Assembly (NCBI GenBank): GCA_947623855.1
Contig: CANQHW010000002.1
Location: 1-23,164 of the forward strand
Source: an uncultured Bacilli bacterium
GTDB lineage: Bacteria; Bacillota_I; Bacilli_A; RF39; UBA660
Length of the DNA: 23,164 nt
Direction of reading: 5' to 3'
Position numbers and translations under genes: made by a program
Shown: one piece after another, positions 8,672 through 15,597 of the stretch
How positions within the stretch are numbered: the first letter of the stretch is position 1
Layout of the letters: each line of letters starts with the position of its first letter
Notes under the pieces: model-generated
Told to the model about the DNA's origin: nothing
The model's database searches: none
Seen by the model: the letters and a program-made list of their open reading frames with translations, nothing else

Positions 8672-10223
8672 AACGAGCTTCCTCTAATGCCCGTGTTTCT
8701 CTTACTACCGTAATTTTAATCGTTCCAGGATATTGCATTTCATTTTCAATTCGTTCCTTAATCTCTCTAGCAATTTTATAACTAGTTAAATCATCTACTT
8801 CATCTGGTTTAACAATAACTCTGATTTCTCTTCCCGCTTGCATTGCATAAGATTTATCGACACCTTCAAATGAAGAAGCAATTCCCTCTAATTGTTCTAA
8901 CCTCTTAACATAATTTTCTAAAGAATCATTCCGAGCTCCAGGTCGTGCTGCGGACAAAGTATCAGCAACTTGTACTAAAACCGCAATAACACTTTTCGCT
9001 TCAACATCTCCATGATGGGACGCAATAGAGTTTATAACGACCTCATCTTCGTGATACTTCTTCGCAATAGCTTCTCCAATCTCCACATGAGATCCTTCTA
9101 CCTCATTATCAATAGCTTTACCAATATCATGAAGTAAACCAGCCCGTTTAGCTAAAGTTTCATTTTCTCCTAACTCCGCTGCTAAAAGACCACATAAATG
9201 TCCCACTTCTTTAGAATGTTGTAAAGCATTTTGTCCATAACTAGTTCTAAAATGTAATTTTCCTACTAAAGTAACCAATTCTGGTTCCATCTTATCAATT
9301 CCTAGTTCAAATAACGTTTCATTACCTAACTCCGTAATCTTTGTTTGCATATCCTCTGAAACCTTATCATAAACTTCTTCAATTCGTCCCGGATGAATTC
9401 TTCCATCTTTAATTAACGTTTCAATAGTAATCTTCGCTATTTCTCTTCGATAAGGATCAAATGAAGAAATAACAATTGCTTCGGGAGTATCATCAATAAT
9501 TAAATCAACTCCTGTTACCGCTTCTAAAGTCCGAATATTTCTTCCTTCTCTTCCAATTAATCTTCCCTTCATCTCATCACTAGGTAGACTTATTGTACTA
9601 ACTGTTTGTTCACTAGCTACATCATTAGCATATCTTTGCATCGCCGAAACAATTAAACTCTTCGCTTTTTCATGCGCTGTCAACTTCGCATTACTCTCTT
9701 GTTCTTTAATATACTCTGTAAGCTCCTTACTCATCTCTGTTTCGGTTCTTTTCATAATTAAATCGCGTGCTTTTTCTTTGGAAAACTTAGAGATCGTCTC
9801 TAATTGTTCCATTTCTTGTTTTAATAATTCATCCATCTTACTTTCTTTATCTTGGATTTCTTTTTGTTTTGCTAATATATTATTATCCTTTTGATCTAAT
9901 AAAGCATCCTTTTTTTGTAACATTTCTTCTCGTTTATCAAGATTATTTTCCCTTTGTAATAAACGATCTTCCGTTTCTTTAAGTTCTTTTTTCTTTTCTT
10001 TTACTTCATCATTAGCTTGTTGTTTTATCCGGTAAGATTCTTCTTTTAATTCTAATAAAGAATCTCTTTTGTGCTTGTCTGCTTCTTTTTTGGCATTTTC
10101 AATTAACATATTAGCTTTTCTCGTGATTGCTTTATTACGAATTAAAAATACCACAAAAACAATCACCGCTCCCAAAAGAAAGCCAATAAGCAAAGTAAGA
10201 ACTGGGTTTAAATTTAATCCCAT
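8670..10223 (-). CDS. rny: Ribonuclease Y
   Basis: 517 residues with the full RNase Y layout. There is an N-terminal membrane anchor (about 8-29) and a long charged coiled coil (about 32-190). A KH domain carries GRLIGREGRNI (220-230), and an HD domain has H336 plus H365-D366 in LLHDIGKA. This membrane-bound endoribonuclease starts mRNA decay and processes transcripts in Bacillota. The start follows an AAAGGAAAG ribosome site. It has its own sigma-A promoter and a terminator on its stop codon. recA upstream followed by rny is a common Bacillota order (in B. subtilis with pbpX between them). Confidence 0.97.
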   Translation of the reverse strand: MGLNLNPVLTLLIGFLLGAVIVFVVFLIRNKAITRKANMLIENAKKEADKHKRDSLLELKEESYRIKQQANDEVKEKKKELKETEDRLLQRENNLDKREEMLQKKDALLDQKDNNILAKQKEIQDKESKMDELLKQEMEQLETISKFSKEKARDLIMKRTETEMSKELTEYIKEQESNAKLTAHEKAKSLIVSAMQRYANDVASEQTVSTISLPSDEMKGRLIGREGRNIRTLEAVTGVDLIIDDTPEAIVISSFDPYRREIAKITIETLIKDGRIHPGRIEEVYDKVSEDMQTKITELGNETLFELGIDKMEPELVTLVGKLHFRTSYGQNALQHSKEVGHLCGLLAAELGENETLAKRAGLLHDIGKAIDNEVEGSHVEIGEAIAKKYHEDEVVINSIASHHGDVEAKSVIAVLVQVADTLSAARPGARNDSLENYVKRLEQLEGIASSFEGVDKSYAMQAGREIRVIVKPDEVDDLTSYKIAREIKERIENEMQYPGTIKITVVRETRALEEAR

Positions 10224-10233
10224 AATTCTTTCC

Positions 10234-10257
10234 TTTCTAAAATATATTTTATAGAAA
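10234..10257 (-). promoter_or_regulatory. Possible leader hairpin before the rny ribosome site
   Basis: In the minus-strand leader of rny, TTTCTA (10252-10257) can pair with TAGAAA (10234-10239), with a partly pairable A/T-rich middle. The hairpin ends directly at the GGAAAG ribosome site and could affect access to it. It is weak in sequence (few G/C) and may be chance. Confidence 0.22.
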
Positions 10258-10289
10258 ACTTTAATTCATCATTAAATATCTATACATTT

Positions 10290-10318
10290 ATTATAAAATG
10301 AATTTAACTTTTTATCAA
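10290..10318 (-). promoter_or_regulatory. Sigma-A promoter of rny
   Basis: TTGATA (10313-10318) and a perfect TATAAT (10290-10295) are separated by exactly 17 bases on the minus strand. The site lies between the recA terminator and the rny start and gives a leader of about 60 bases. Confidence 0.8.
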
Positions 10319-10338
10319 GTAAATGTTTGAAGATTAAC

Positions 10339-10360
10339 AAAACCCGAAATATCTTTCGGG
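10339..10360 (-). terminator. Terminator of recA
   Basis: CCCGAAA pairs with TTTCGGG (10343-10360) around a four-base loop, a 7-base stem with four G/C in a row for an AT-rich genome, followed by TTTT on the minus strand. It lies 6 bases after the recA stop. Confidence 0.8.
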
Positions 10361-10366
10361 CTAGTC

Positions 10367-11401
10367 TTACTCTTCTTTATCTTTACCTTTTTTTACATCA
10401 TTAAAACCATAATGTTCTCTTATTTGATTATATAATTTATTTGCTAAATCCGGATTTGCTTTTAAATATTCCTTAACATTTTCTTTACCTTGACCAATCT
10501 TTTCACCATTATAAGCATACCAAGCTCCACTTTTATCAATAATATTTAACTCACTAGCAATATCGACAATCTCCCCCTCTTTAGAAACTCCTTCTCCATA
10601 CATAATATCTACACTAGCAGTCTTAAATGGAGGGGCAACCTTATTCTTAACCACCTTAATATTTGTTTTATTCCCAATAATTTTATCGCCCACTTTAATT
10701 GCTTCGGCCCGTCTTATATCTAATCTTACGGAAGCATAAAATTTTAAAGCTCTTCCTCCTGGAGTAGTTTCGGGATTCCCAAACATAATCCCCACTTTTT
10801 CTCTCAATTGATTAATAAATATCGCTGTTGTTTTTGTCTTATTAATAGTTCCTGATAACTTTCTTAAAGCTTGAGACATAAGTCTAGCTTGTAAGCCCAC
10901 ATGTGCATCCCCCATCTCTCCTTCAATCTCCGCTTGTGGTACTAACGCTGCTACTGAATCAATTACCACAATATTTACCGCTTCACTTCTAACTAAAGCT
11001 TCACATATTTCTAAAGCTTGCTCTCCCGTATCTGGTTGACTTAATAATAATTCATTAATATTAACCCCTAAATTCTTAGCATAAACTGGATCCAATGCAT
11101 GCTCTGCATCAATAAATGCCGCTCTTCCTCCTCTTTTTTGTACCTCTGCAATCGCTTGTAAAGCAAAAGTCGTTTTCCCAGAAGACTCCGGTCCATATAT
11201 TTCAATAATTCTTCCTTTCGGATAACCCCCTACTCCTAAAGCTACATCTAAAGCTAATGACCCACTTGGTGTAACTTCAATATTTAAATGCTCCTCAGCC
11301 CCCAACTTCATAATAGCTCCTTTACCAAACTGTTTTTCAATATCTGCTAAAACTTGTTCTAAAGCTTTATCCTTATCTTGATTATCTTTTGTTAATTTCA
11401 T
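10367..11401 (-). CDS. recA: Recombinase A
   Basis: 344 residues, normal length. Walker A GPESSGKT is at 70-77. IDAEHALDP, VVIDSVAAL (Walker B), the loop-1 region EGEMGDAHVGLQARLMSQALRK and the loop-2 region NQLREKVGIMFGNPETTPGG all read as in the family. RecA forms the filament that drives homologous strand exchange and activates LexA self-cleavage. The start has an AGGAGG site. It is its own transcription unit, with a near-consensus promoter, an SOS box just upstream of it, and a terminator after the stop. Confidence 0.98.
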   Translation of the reverse strand: MKLTKDNQDKDKALEQVLADIEKQFGKGAIMKLGAEEHLNIEVTPSGSLALDVALGVGGYPKGRIIEIYGPESSGKTTFALQAIAEVQKRGGRAAFIDAEHALDPVYAKNLGVNINELLLSQPDTGEQALEICEALVRSEAVNIVVIDSVAALVPQAEIEGEMGDAHVGLQARLMSQALRKLSGTINKTKTTAIFINQLREKVGIMFGNPETTPGGRALKFYASVRLDIRRAEAIKVGDKIIGNKTNIKVVKNKVAPPFKTASVDIMYGEGVSKEGEIVDIASELNIIDKSGAWYAYNGEKIGQGKENVKEYLKANPDLANKLYNQIREHYGFNDVKKGKDKEE

Positions 11402-11430
11402 AACTTCCTCCTAATTGTTAATTCCTTTTA

Positions 11431-11459
11431 ATTGTATCTAATTTTTTAACCTTTGTCAA
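11431..11459 (-). promoter_or_regulatory. Sigma-A promoter of recA
   Basis: A perfect TTGACA (11454-11459) and TACAAT (11431-11436, one mismatch) lie 17 bases apart on the minus strand, just upstream of the recA ribosome site. Confidence 0.85.
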
Positions 11460-11467
11460 TATTTTTT

Positions 11468-11481
11468 CGAACAAATGTTTA
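11468..11481. promoter_or_regulatory. LexA (SOS) operator of recA
   Basis: CGAACAAATGTTTA fits the Bacillota SOS box CGAAC-N4-GTTYG in all but the last base. It starts 8 bases upstream of the recA -35, so bound LexA would cover the promoter edge. This indicates damage-inducible recA. Confidence 0.82.
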
Positions 11482-11545
11482 CAATTATTTTTAGCCCTTC
11501 TATTATATATATTAACAATTTTTTTCCAATTTCCTTCTTTTTATG

Positions 11546-11577
11546 AAAAAAAGTTTTATTTTTTTTAATAAAACCTT
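11546..11577 (-). terminator. Terminator of spoIIGA–sigE
   Basis: An A/T-rich stem of about 11 pairs (one G-T pair) is formed by 11551-11560 and 11567-11577, followed by seven T on the minus strand. The stem overlaps the sigE stop codon. Its low G/C makes it weaker than the recA terminator. Confidence 0.55.
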
Positions 11578-12268
11578 ATATTTGTAACAACCCTTGTAAC
11601 TTTTTTATTACTTTCTTTTCTATTCTCGAAATATATGACTGACTTATCCCTAATTTATCTGCCACCTCTTTTTGCGTATACTCTTTCGAGTTATTTAACC
11701 CATATCTTAAAATCATAATCTCTTTATCCCGCTCGGGTAATAACGCTAACTCTTTTTCTAATAACTCCTTATTCGTCTTCTCTTCATATTCTTTCAAAAC
11801 TGTATCCTCATCTGTCCCCAAAATATCTTCTAAATGCAATTCATTACCTTCTGCATCATAATTTAAAGCATCCTCAAACGATATTTCACTTTTTCTTTTT
11901 TTATTCTTTCTTAAAAACATCAATATTTCATTTGCAATACACCGAGATGCATAAGTAGCAAGTTTAATGTTTTTATCTATCTTATAAGTATTAATCCCTT
12001 TAATCAACCCAATAGATCCAATACTTACTAAATCTTCAATATCATACCCGGTATTTTCATACTTCTTAGCTAAAAAAACCACTAACCTTAAATTATGCTC
12101 TACTAACTTATTTCTAGCTACCTCATCCCCACTTTTAGCTTTAATTAAACACTCTCTTTCCTCTTCTTTGGAAAGAGGAGGAGGTAATATATCTGTACTC
12201 CCAACAAAAAAACACGCATTATACTTAATCTTTAACCAACTAATAATCTTTTTAAATTTATTTTTCAT
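11576..12268 (-). CDS. sigE: Sporulation sigma factor SigE (mother cell), pro-protein
   Basis: 230 residues with sigma-70 regions 2 (about 52-122, NLRLVVFLAKKYENTG and DLVSIGSIGLIK) and 4 (about 172-226, with the helix-turn-helix TQKEVADKLGISQSYISRIEKK). The N-terminal stretch ending FFVGSTDILPPPLSK matches the processing region of pro-SigE; the pro-peptide seems about 20 residues, shorter than the 27 of B. subtilis. Pro-SigE is tethered to the membrane and cleaved by SpoIIGA after asymmetric division, then directs early mother-cell genes. The start overlaps spoIIGA by 4 bases (ATGA), so the two are coupled. sigG, the next gene in B. subtilis, is not here; recA follows instead. Confidence 0.93.
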   Translation of the reverse strand: MKNKFKKIISWLKIKYNACFFVGSTDILPPPLSKEEERECLIKAKSGDEVARNKLVEHNLRLVVFLAKKYENTGYDIEDLVSIGSIGLIKGINTYKIDKNIKLATYASRCIANEILMFLRKNKKRKSEISFEDALNYDAEGNELHLEDILGTDEDTVLKEYEEKTNKELLEKELALLPERDKEIMILRYGLNNSKEYTQKEVADKLGISQSYISRIEKKVIKKLQGLLQI

Positions 12269-13035
12269 AAATTCTCCTTTAACATTTCTTTATTTAAAAT
12301 ACAACTTACACCATCAAACCCAAAATCCTCTTCACTTAATCCCACTAAATACTTATTCATAACCACATCATTTATTTTAATATACTTTGGTTTAATAACC
12401 GTCAGTAAACTATGATGATTTAAAGCATCATATGGTACTATAATGGGACTATGAATATGTATATCCTTTGGTAGAAGCTTTTTTGAAAGTAAAATAATCG
12501 GTTTGTGCGCATAAGGGTCTTTTAAAGTATTTCCCGTATCTAAAAAAGCTTTAGTTTTAATCACTTCGTCATTCCTAAAAGTAATAGTTATTTCATAATA
12601 AAACTGATACTTAGTCTTTATTTCTTTATTCTGTTTATAATATAAATATAAAATAATTGGACTTAATAAAATAACCAAAAGATAATTAATATTTAAAGAA
12701 TAACTTTTATTAAAATTATTATTCAAAAAATACATAAACCCTCCTAATAAAATACTACTCATATAAAAATACGTTAAATTATTCCAAAAATATTTCTTAC
12801 TACCTAAATTAAATGTAACTATAACTATTAAACCCCCATATAAAATTTTAAAAATATTTAAAAATAAATTACTTAATTTAAAAAAAACTAAAAAAGTCGT
12901 TAAACTCCCTACTAAACTTCCCAATATAACTCTTCTTAAAGTTACTCCTCTTCTTAAAGTATAACTTACTATTAAAAGAATTAAAAAATCTAAAAAAAAA
13001 TTAAGCCCCCATAATAAATCTAAATAGATTACCAT
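12265..13035 (-). CDS. spoIIGA: Pro-SigE processing protease SpoIIGA
   Basis: 256 residues: about five membrane helices in the first 135, then a soluble domain with the aspartic-protease motif FLDTGNTL (DTGN at 166-169), as in SpoIIGA. It is somewhat shorter than the B. subtilis protein (about 309). SpoIIGA sits in the sporulation septum and, when signalled by SpoIIR from the forespore, cleaves pro-SigE. The adjoining, overlapping sigE supports the assignment. The start ATG follows AGGTGA by 6 bases. The promoter upstream has a Spo0A box and wide spacing like spoIIG. The stop is TGA. Confidence 0.9.
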   Translation of the reverse strand: MVIYLDLLWGLNFFLDFLILLIVSYTLRRGVTLRRVILGSLVGSLTTFLVFFKLSNLFLNIFKILYGGLIVIVTFNLGSKKYFWNNLTYFYMSSILLGGFMYFLNNNFNKSYSLNINYLLVILLSPIILYLYYKQNKEIKTKYQFYYEITITFRNDEVIKTKAFLDTGNTLKDPYAHKPIILLSKKLLPKDIHIHSPIIVPYDALNHHSLLTVIKPKYIKINDVVMNKYLVGLSEEDFGFDGVSCILNKEMLKENL

Positions 13036-13053
13036 AACATTTCACCTACTTTG

Positions 13054-13087
13054 ATTATATTAAAAAGTTCTTAATTTATTTGTCGAA
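13054..13087 (-). promoter_or_regulatory. Spo0A-dependent promoter of spoIIGA–sigE
   Basis: A perfect -10 TATAAT (13054-13059) lacks a recognisable -35 at 17 bases. Instead TTCGACA (13081-13087, minus strand), the exact complement of the Spo0A box TGTCGAA, lies where a -35 would be at 21-22 base spacing. The B. subtilis spoIIG promoter is known for this arrangement: sigma-A dependent, about 22 bases between elements, with Spo0A bound over the -35. The function is inferred from this match and from the gene it serves. Confidence 0.62.
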
Positions 13088-13114
13088 AAAAGGTTAACTT
13101 TTCTTAAGCTAACC
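13086..13114 (-). terminator. Terminator of hsp20
   Basis: GGTTAGCTT pairs with AAGTTAACC (13092-13114; 9 pairs including one G-T) around a five-base loop, followed by six T on the minus strand. The stem begins in the hsp20 stop codon and the T-run ends inside the Spo0A box of the next gene. Confidence 0.75.
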
Positions 13115-13503
13115 TATTTTATTTCAATATATTTTTGTTTATCTATTTCTTGTTTTTTAGGAATTGATAACTTTAAAGTACCATTATTAAATTTAGCATC
13201 GATTTTTCCTTCATCGATATCACCAAGATAGAAAGAACGACTTACTTTATGGTAACTTCTTTCTCTTCTTAAATATTTCTTATCTTTGTGATCTTCTTCT
13301 TTACTTTCTTTCTTAGCACTAATATTGATATAACCGTTATCAACCGATACTTTGATATCTTCTTTATTAAATCCTGGAACATCTACTTCAATATGATAAG
13401 TATTATCTTTTTCGTAGATATCACATTTCATACTATTCTCCTTACTAGGCATAAAGTCATCAAAAATATCATCTAGATAAAAATCTCTTGGTATTAAATT
13501 CAT
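13114..13503 (-). CDS. Small heat-shock protein (Hsp20/alpha-crystallin)
   Basis: 129 residues. The alpha-crystallin domain covers about 26-115, with DVPGF (41-45), ERSYHKVSRSFYL (81-93) and the closing GTLKLSIPK (108-116); a short C-terminal tail ends YIEIK, an I-x-I-type motif. This ATP-independent chaperone holds unfolding proteins in oligomers in the cytoplasm. It is a single-gene unit. A CIRCE element overlaps its promoter, so HrcA repression relieved by heat is expected. The AAGGAAA ribosome site is about 9-10 bases from the ATG. Confidence 0.95.
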   Translation of the reverse strand: MNLIPRDFYLDDIFDDFMPSKENSMKCDIYEKDNTYHIEVDVPGFNKEDIKVSVDNGYINISAKKESKEEDHKDKKYLRRERSYHKVSRSFYLGDIDEGKIDAKFNNGTLKLSIPKKQEIDKQKYIEIK

Positions 13504-13526
13504 AATATCATTTCCTTTCTAATTGT

Positions 13527-13555
13527 ACTATACTCCTCTAATTAGCACTTGTCAA
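13527..13555 (-). promoter_or_regulatory. Sigma-A promoter of hsp20
   Basis: A perfect TTGACA (13550-13555) and TATAGT (13527-13532, one mismatch) are separated by 17 bases on the minus strand. The -35 lies in the spacer of the CIRCE repeat. Confidence 0.85.
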
Positions 13556-13568
13556 TAGAGAGTGCTAA
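13542..13568. promoter_or_regulatory. CIRCE operator (HrcA binding site)
   Basis: TTAGCACTT, nine bases, then GAGTGCTAA: the 9-9-9 inverted repeat of CIRCE with a single mismatch in one arm. It straddles the hsp20 -35. HrcA would block transcription until heat stress. In Bacillota CIRCE usually controls groESL and dnaK operons, so its use at hsp20 is worth noting. Confidence 0.92.
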
Positions 13569-13614
13569 TTATTTTAAAATTATTTCTTTTATAGTGTACA
13601 CTTTTGTAAACATT

Positions 13615-14355
13615 TTATACTATTAACCCTCCTATAAAAATTAATAATCCTCCTATCAAGAATAAATAAGCATAAAATAAATAACATACTCTAAATCTTT
13701 CATAATAATTTGGTAATTTATATTTTAACGACTTCTTAATTAAGGGAATATATTTCCTCCGAGCCCTAAGTTTTTCTTTTAACTTAACTACCCTATCCCT
13801 TAAACTAAACTTATTATCATAATCCCCCATTGTTTTATTAAACCCACGATATAAATTATAATATATTGCGTAATATCCTAACTCTTCTTCCCTATCTAAA
13901 AAAGGTGAAAAACTATTAAATAAGATCTTCCCCTTAAAATAATAACTATTCTTTAAATATATAATATCATAACCCTTTTTAATATCCCTTTTTAAATCTT
14001 TAAAATAATTTTTATTTAAAATACTCTTCCCCTCTAATACCACATACCCATCATATTTCTTTTCTAACTTTCTTATCTTATTAAAAAAACTTTCTTCACC
14101 TACAATAACGTTATATTTATCTGCATATTCATTTTTCTTTTTACTAAAAAGATATATATCATAATCTAAATTACTACTTTGATTAGTCATACTTAATAAT
14201 AATTTATCTATTCCTTTAGCATCTTTAATAATAAACGCTAAAGATTTAATAATATCCTTCTTCTTATAATATCTAACTGTTATTAAACTAGTTATCTTAA
14301 TATATATTAATAACCATACTCCTATAACAAGTAATAATATTCCTAATAAAGACAT
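13615..14355 (-). CDS. Membrane-bracketed protein with possible degenerate glycosyltransferase core
   Basis: 246 residues of no family I can name. A membrane helix opens the protein (about 2-21) and another closes it (about 224-246), around a basic, soluble middle. Within it, DYDIYLFS (64-71), then YDGYVVLEGKSILNKNYFKDLKRDIKKGYDIIYLK (about 101-135; shown only to locate it) recalls the second half of a GT2 fold, but the metal-binding D-x-D is replaced by EGK, so catalysis as a GT2 enzyme is doubtful. The ATG follows AAGGAAG. A possible own promoter lies in the 45-base gap after the metallopeptidase-like gene. Function unknown; the glycosyltransferase idea is a guess from pattern. Confidence 0.6.
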   Translation of the reverse strand: MSLLGILLLVIGVWLLIYIKITSLITVRYYKKKDIIKSLAFIIKDAKGIDKLLLSMTNQSSNLDYDIYLFSKKKNEYADKYNVIVGEESFFNKIRKLEKKYDGYVVLEGKSILNKNYFKDLKRDIKKGYDIIYLKNSYYFKGKILFNSFSPFLDREEELGYYAIYYNLYRGFNKTMGDYDNKFSLRDRVVKLKEKLRARRKYIPLIKKSLKYKLPNYYERFRVCYLFYAYLFLIGGLLIFIGGLIV

Positions 14356-14375
14356 ATTACACTTCCTTATATCTT

Positions 14376-14404
14376 ATTATAGAAATATCTTTTAAATATG
14401 TTAC
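14376..14404 (-). promoter_or_regulatory. Possible promoter of the gene ending at 13615
   Basis: TATAAT (14376-14381) with GTAACA (14399-14404, four of six) at 17 bases on the minus strand. The predicted leader is very short. The -35 overlaps the stop of the upstream gene. Confidence 0.35.
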
Positions 14405-15495
14405 ATTTTTAAACTAGCGCTTTCCTTCATTACTTTATCAAAATCTTCCCAAGTATGTTCTATTCCTAAATACTTCTTCTTATCAAACCCTAAATAATCT
14501 AACTTTTCTAAAGTAATTAAACTTTTACAAAACTTATCATATTTTTTTACCATCTTCTCTTCCCGCATATCTTGAATTTTTGCTTTAAAATATTTACTCA
14601 TAACATATTGTGCTTCCCGTAAACAATAAGTTTCAGTATTTTTAATACCTGCTTGATAAACCTTTTCAATCGTTTCTAATAAATATTGCGCCAAAGAAAT
14701 ATTAGGGATATACCGACATAACTCCTGCATAATATTATTTACACTATGCTCTTTATAAAAAGCTTCATCTAAAGTTTTCTTCCCCACTATTTGCATTAAT
14801 TGATACATTAATAAAGAAGTAAGAGAATAATTCGTCTTATTAATATCCTCTGGATTAAAAATTGATGTTAATAACTGAGTATATCCCTCAACTAATCCCG
14901 TAAACTTAATACTATTATTAACATATCCATCCCATACTGACCAAAATCCTAAAGCTACCGCCTTATAATTATCAGTATACTTTGCACTCGACATATGCAC
15001 TAATTCATGAAAAATCGTCGTCTTAAAAAGCGTCACTGCTTCTTCATTATCTTTTTTAGATACAACTTTTTGAAAATAAGTCTTATTAATTAATAAAGTA
15101 TTACTACTCTTATATAACGCTACAACTGCATAATTATGATTTAACTCTTTATTAGTAAAATTTTCTTTTTTTTCTTCTTGAAATACAACATCTAAAGTCT
15201 TTAAATTGTGATAAAAATCTTCCCGATAATTAGTAGGTATAATCTCTAATACTTTAACTAAAACTGATTTAATAATCTTCTTTACTAAAGCATCCATCTT
15301 CTTATTCTTAGCTAAATAATAATCTACTATAAAATAATCTAAATACGAACTAAAACTACTCTTTACCTTAATTACTTCTTCCTCATTAGCAGATACTTCT
15401 TCATTATTAACCAACTTCGTATAAGTAACATTCCCTTCTAAAGAATTTATAAAATAAGTAGTCCCTTCAAAAATAAACTTAGTTTTATATGTCAT
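14401..15495 (-). CDS. Predicted zinc metallopeptidase (HExxH), family unknown
   Basis: About 364 residues without signal peptide or membrane helix, so probably cytoplasmic. Residues FHELVH (HELVH at about 163-167) form a zinc-binding HExxH helix. About 36 residues later GLVEGYTQ (E at about 203) offers a glutamate third ligand, as in gluzincins. The N-terminal part (1-45) could be a small beta domain. I do not recognise the family, and whether it cleaves peptides is inferred from the motif only. I start at the ATG at 15495, which has GGTGA 5 bases upstream; the in-frame ATG at 15507 has no ribosome site. It diverges from the membrane-protein gene at 15598. Confidence 0.65.
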   Translation of the reverse strand: MTYKTKFIFEGTTYFINSLEGNVTYTKLVNNEEVSANEEEVIKVKSSFSSYLDYFIVDYYLAKNKKMDALVKKIIKSVLVKVLEIIPTNYREDFYHNLKTLDVVFQEEKKENFTNKELNHNYAVVALYKSSNTLLINKTYFQKVVSKKDNEEAVTLFKTTIFHELVHMSSAKYTDNYKAVALGFWSVWDGYVNNSIKFTGLVEGYTQLLTSIFNPEDINKTNYSLTSLLMYQLMQIVGKKTLDEAFYKEHSVNNIMQELCRYIPNISLAQYLLETIEKVYQAGIKNTETYCLREAQYVMSKYFKAKIQDMREEKMVKKYDKFCKSLITLEKLDYLGFDKKKYLGIEHTWEDFDKVMKESASLKM

Positions 15496-15550
15496 ACTAT
15501 TCACCATATTATAATTTTATCATAAACTTCCCTAGATATAAATATCTTAA

Positions 15551-15579
15551 TTTACTTTTTTTTAAAAATCTTTTATACT
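15551..15579 (+). promoter_or_regulatory. Possible promoter of the membrane-protein gene at 15598
   Basis: TTTACT (15551-15556) and TATACT (15574-15579) with 17-base spacing; each has one or two mismatches to consensus. The transcript would begin just before the AGGTGA ribosome site. Confidence 0.45.
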
Positions 15580-15597
15580 TAAATAGGTGAAGTAAAT

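Noticed and set aside
10069..10254. 61-codon plus-strand frame
   Set aside because: It lies opposite the 5' part of rny and its promoter region, has no ribosome site, and is a shadow of the membrane-anchor coding sequence.
12168..12362. 64-codon plus-strand frame over the spoIIGA/sigE junction
   Set aside because: Opposite two well-supported overlapping genes; no ribosome site or family signal.
13288..13476. 62-codon plus-strand frame inside hsp20
   Set aside because: Antisense shadow of the alpha-crystallin domain.
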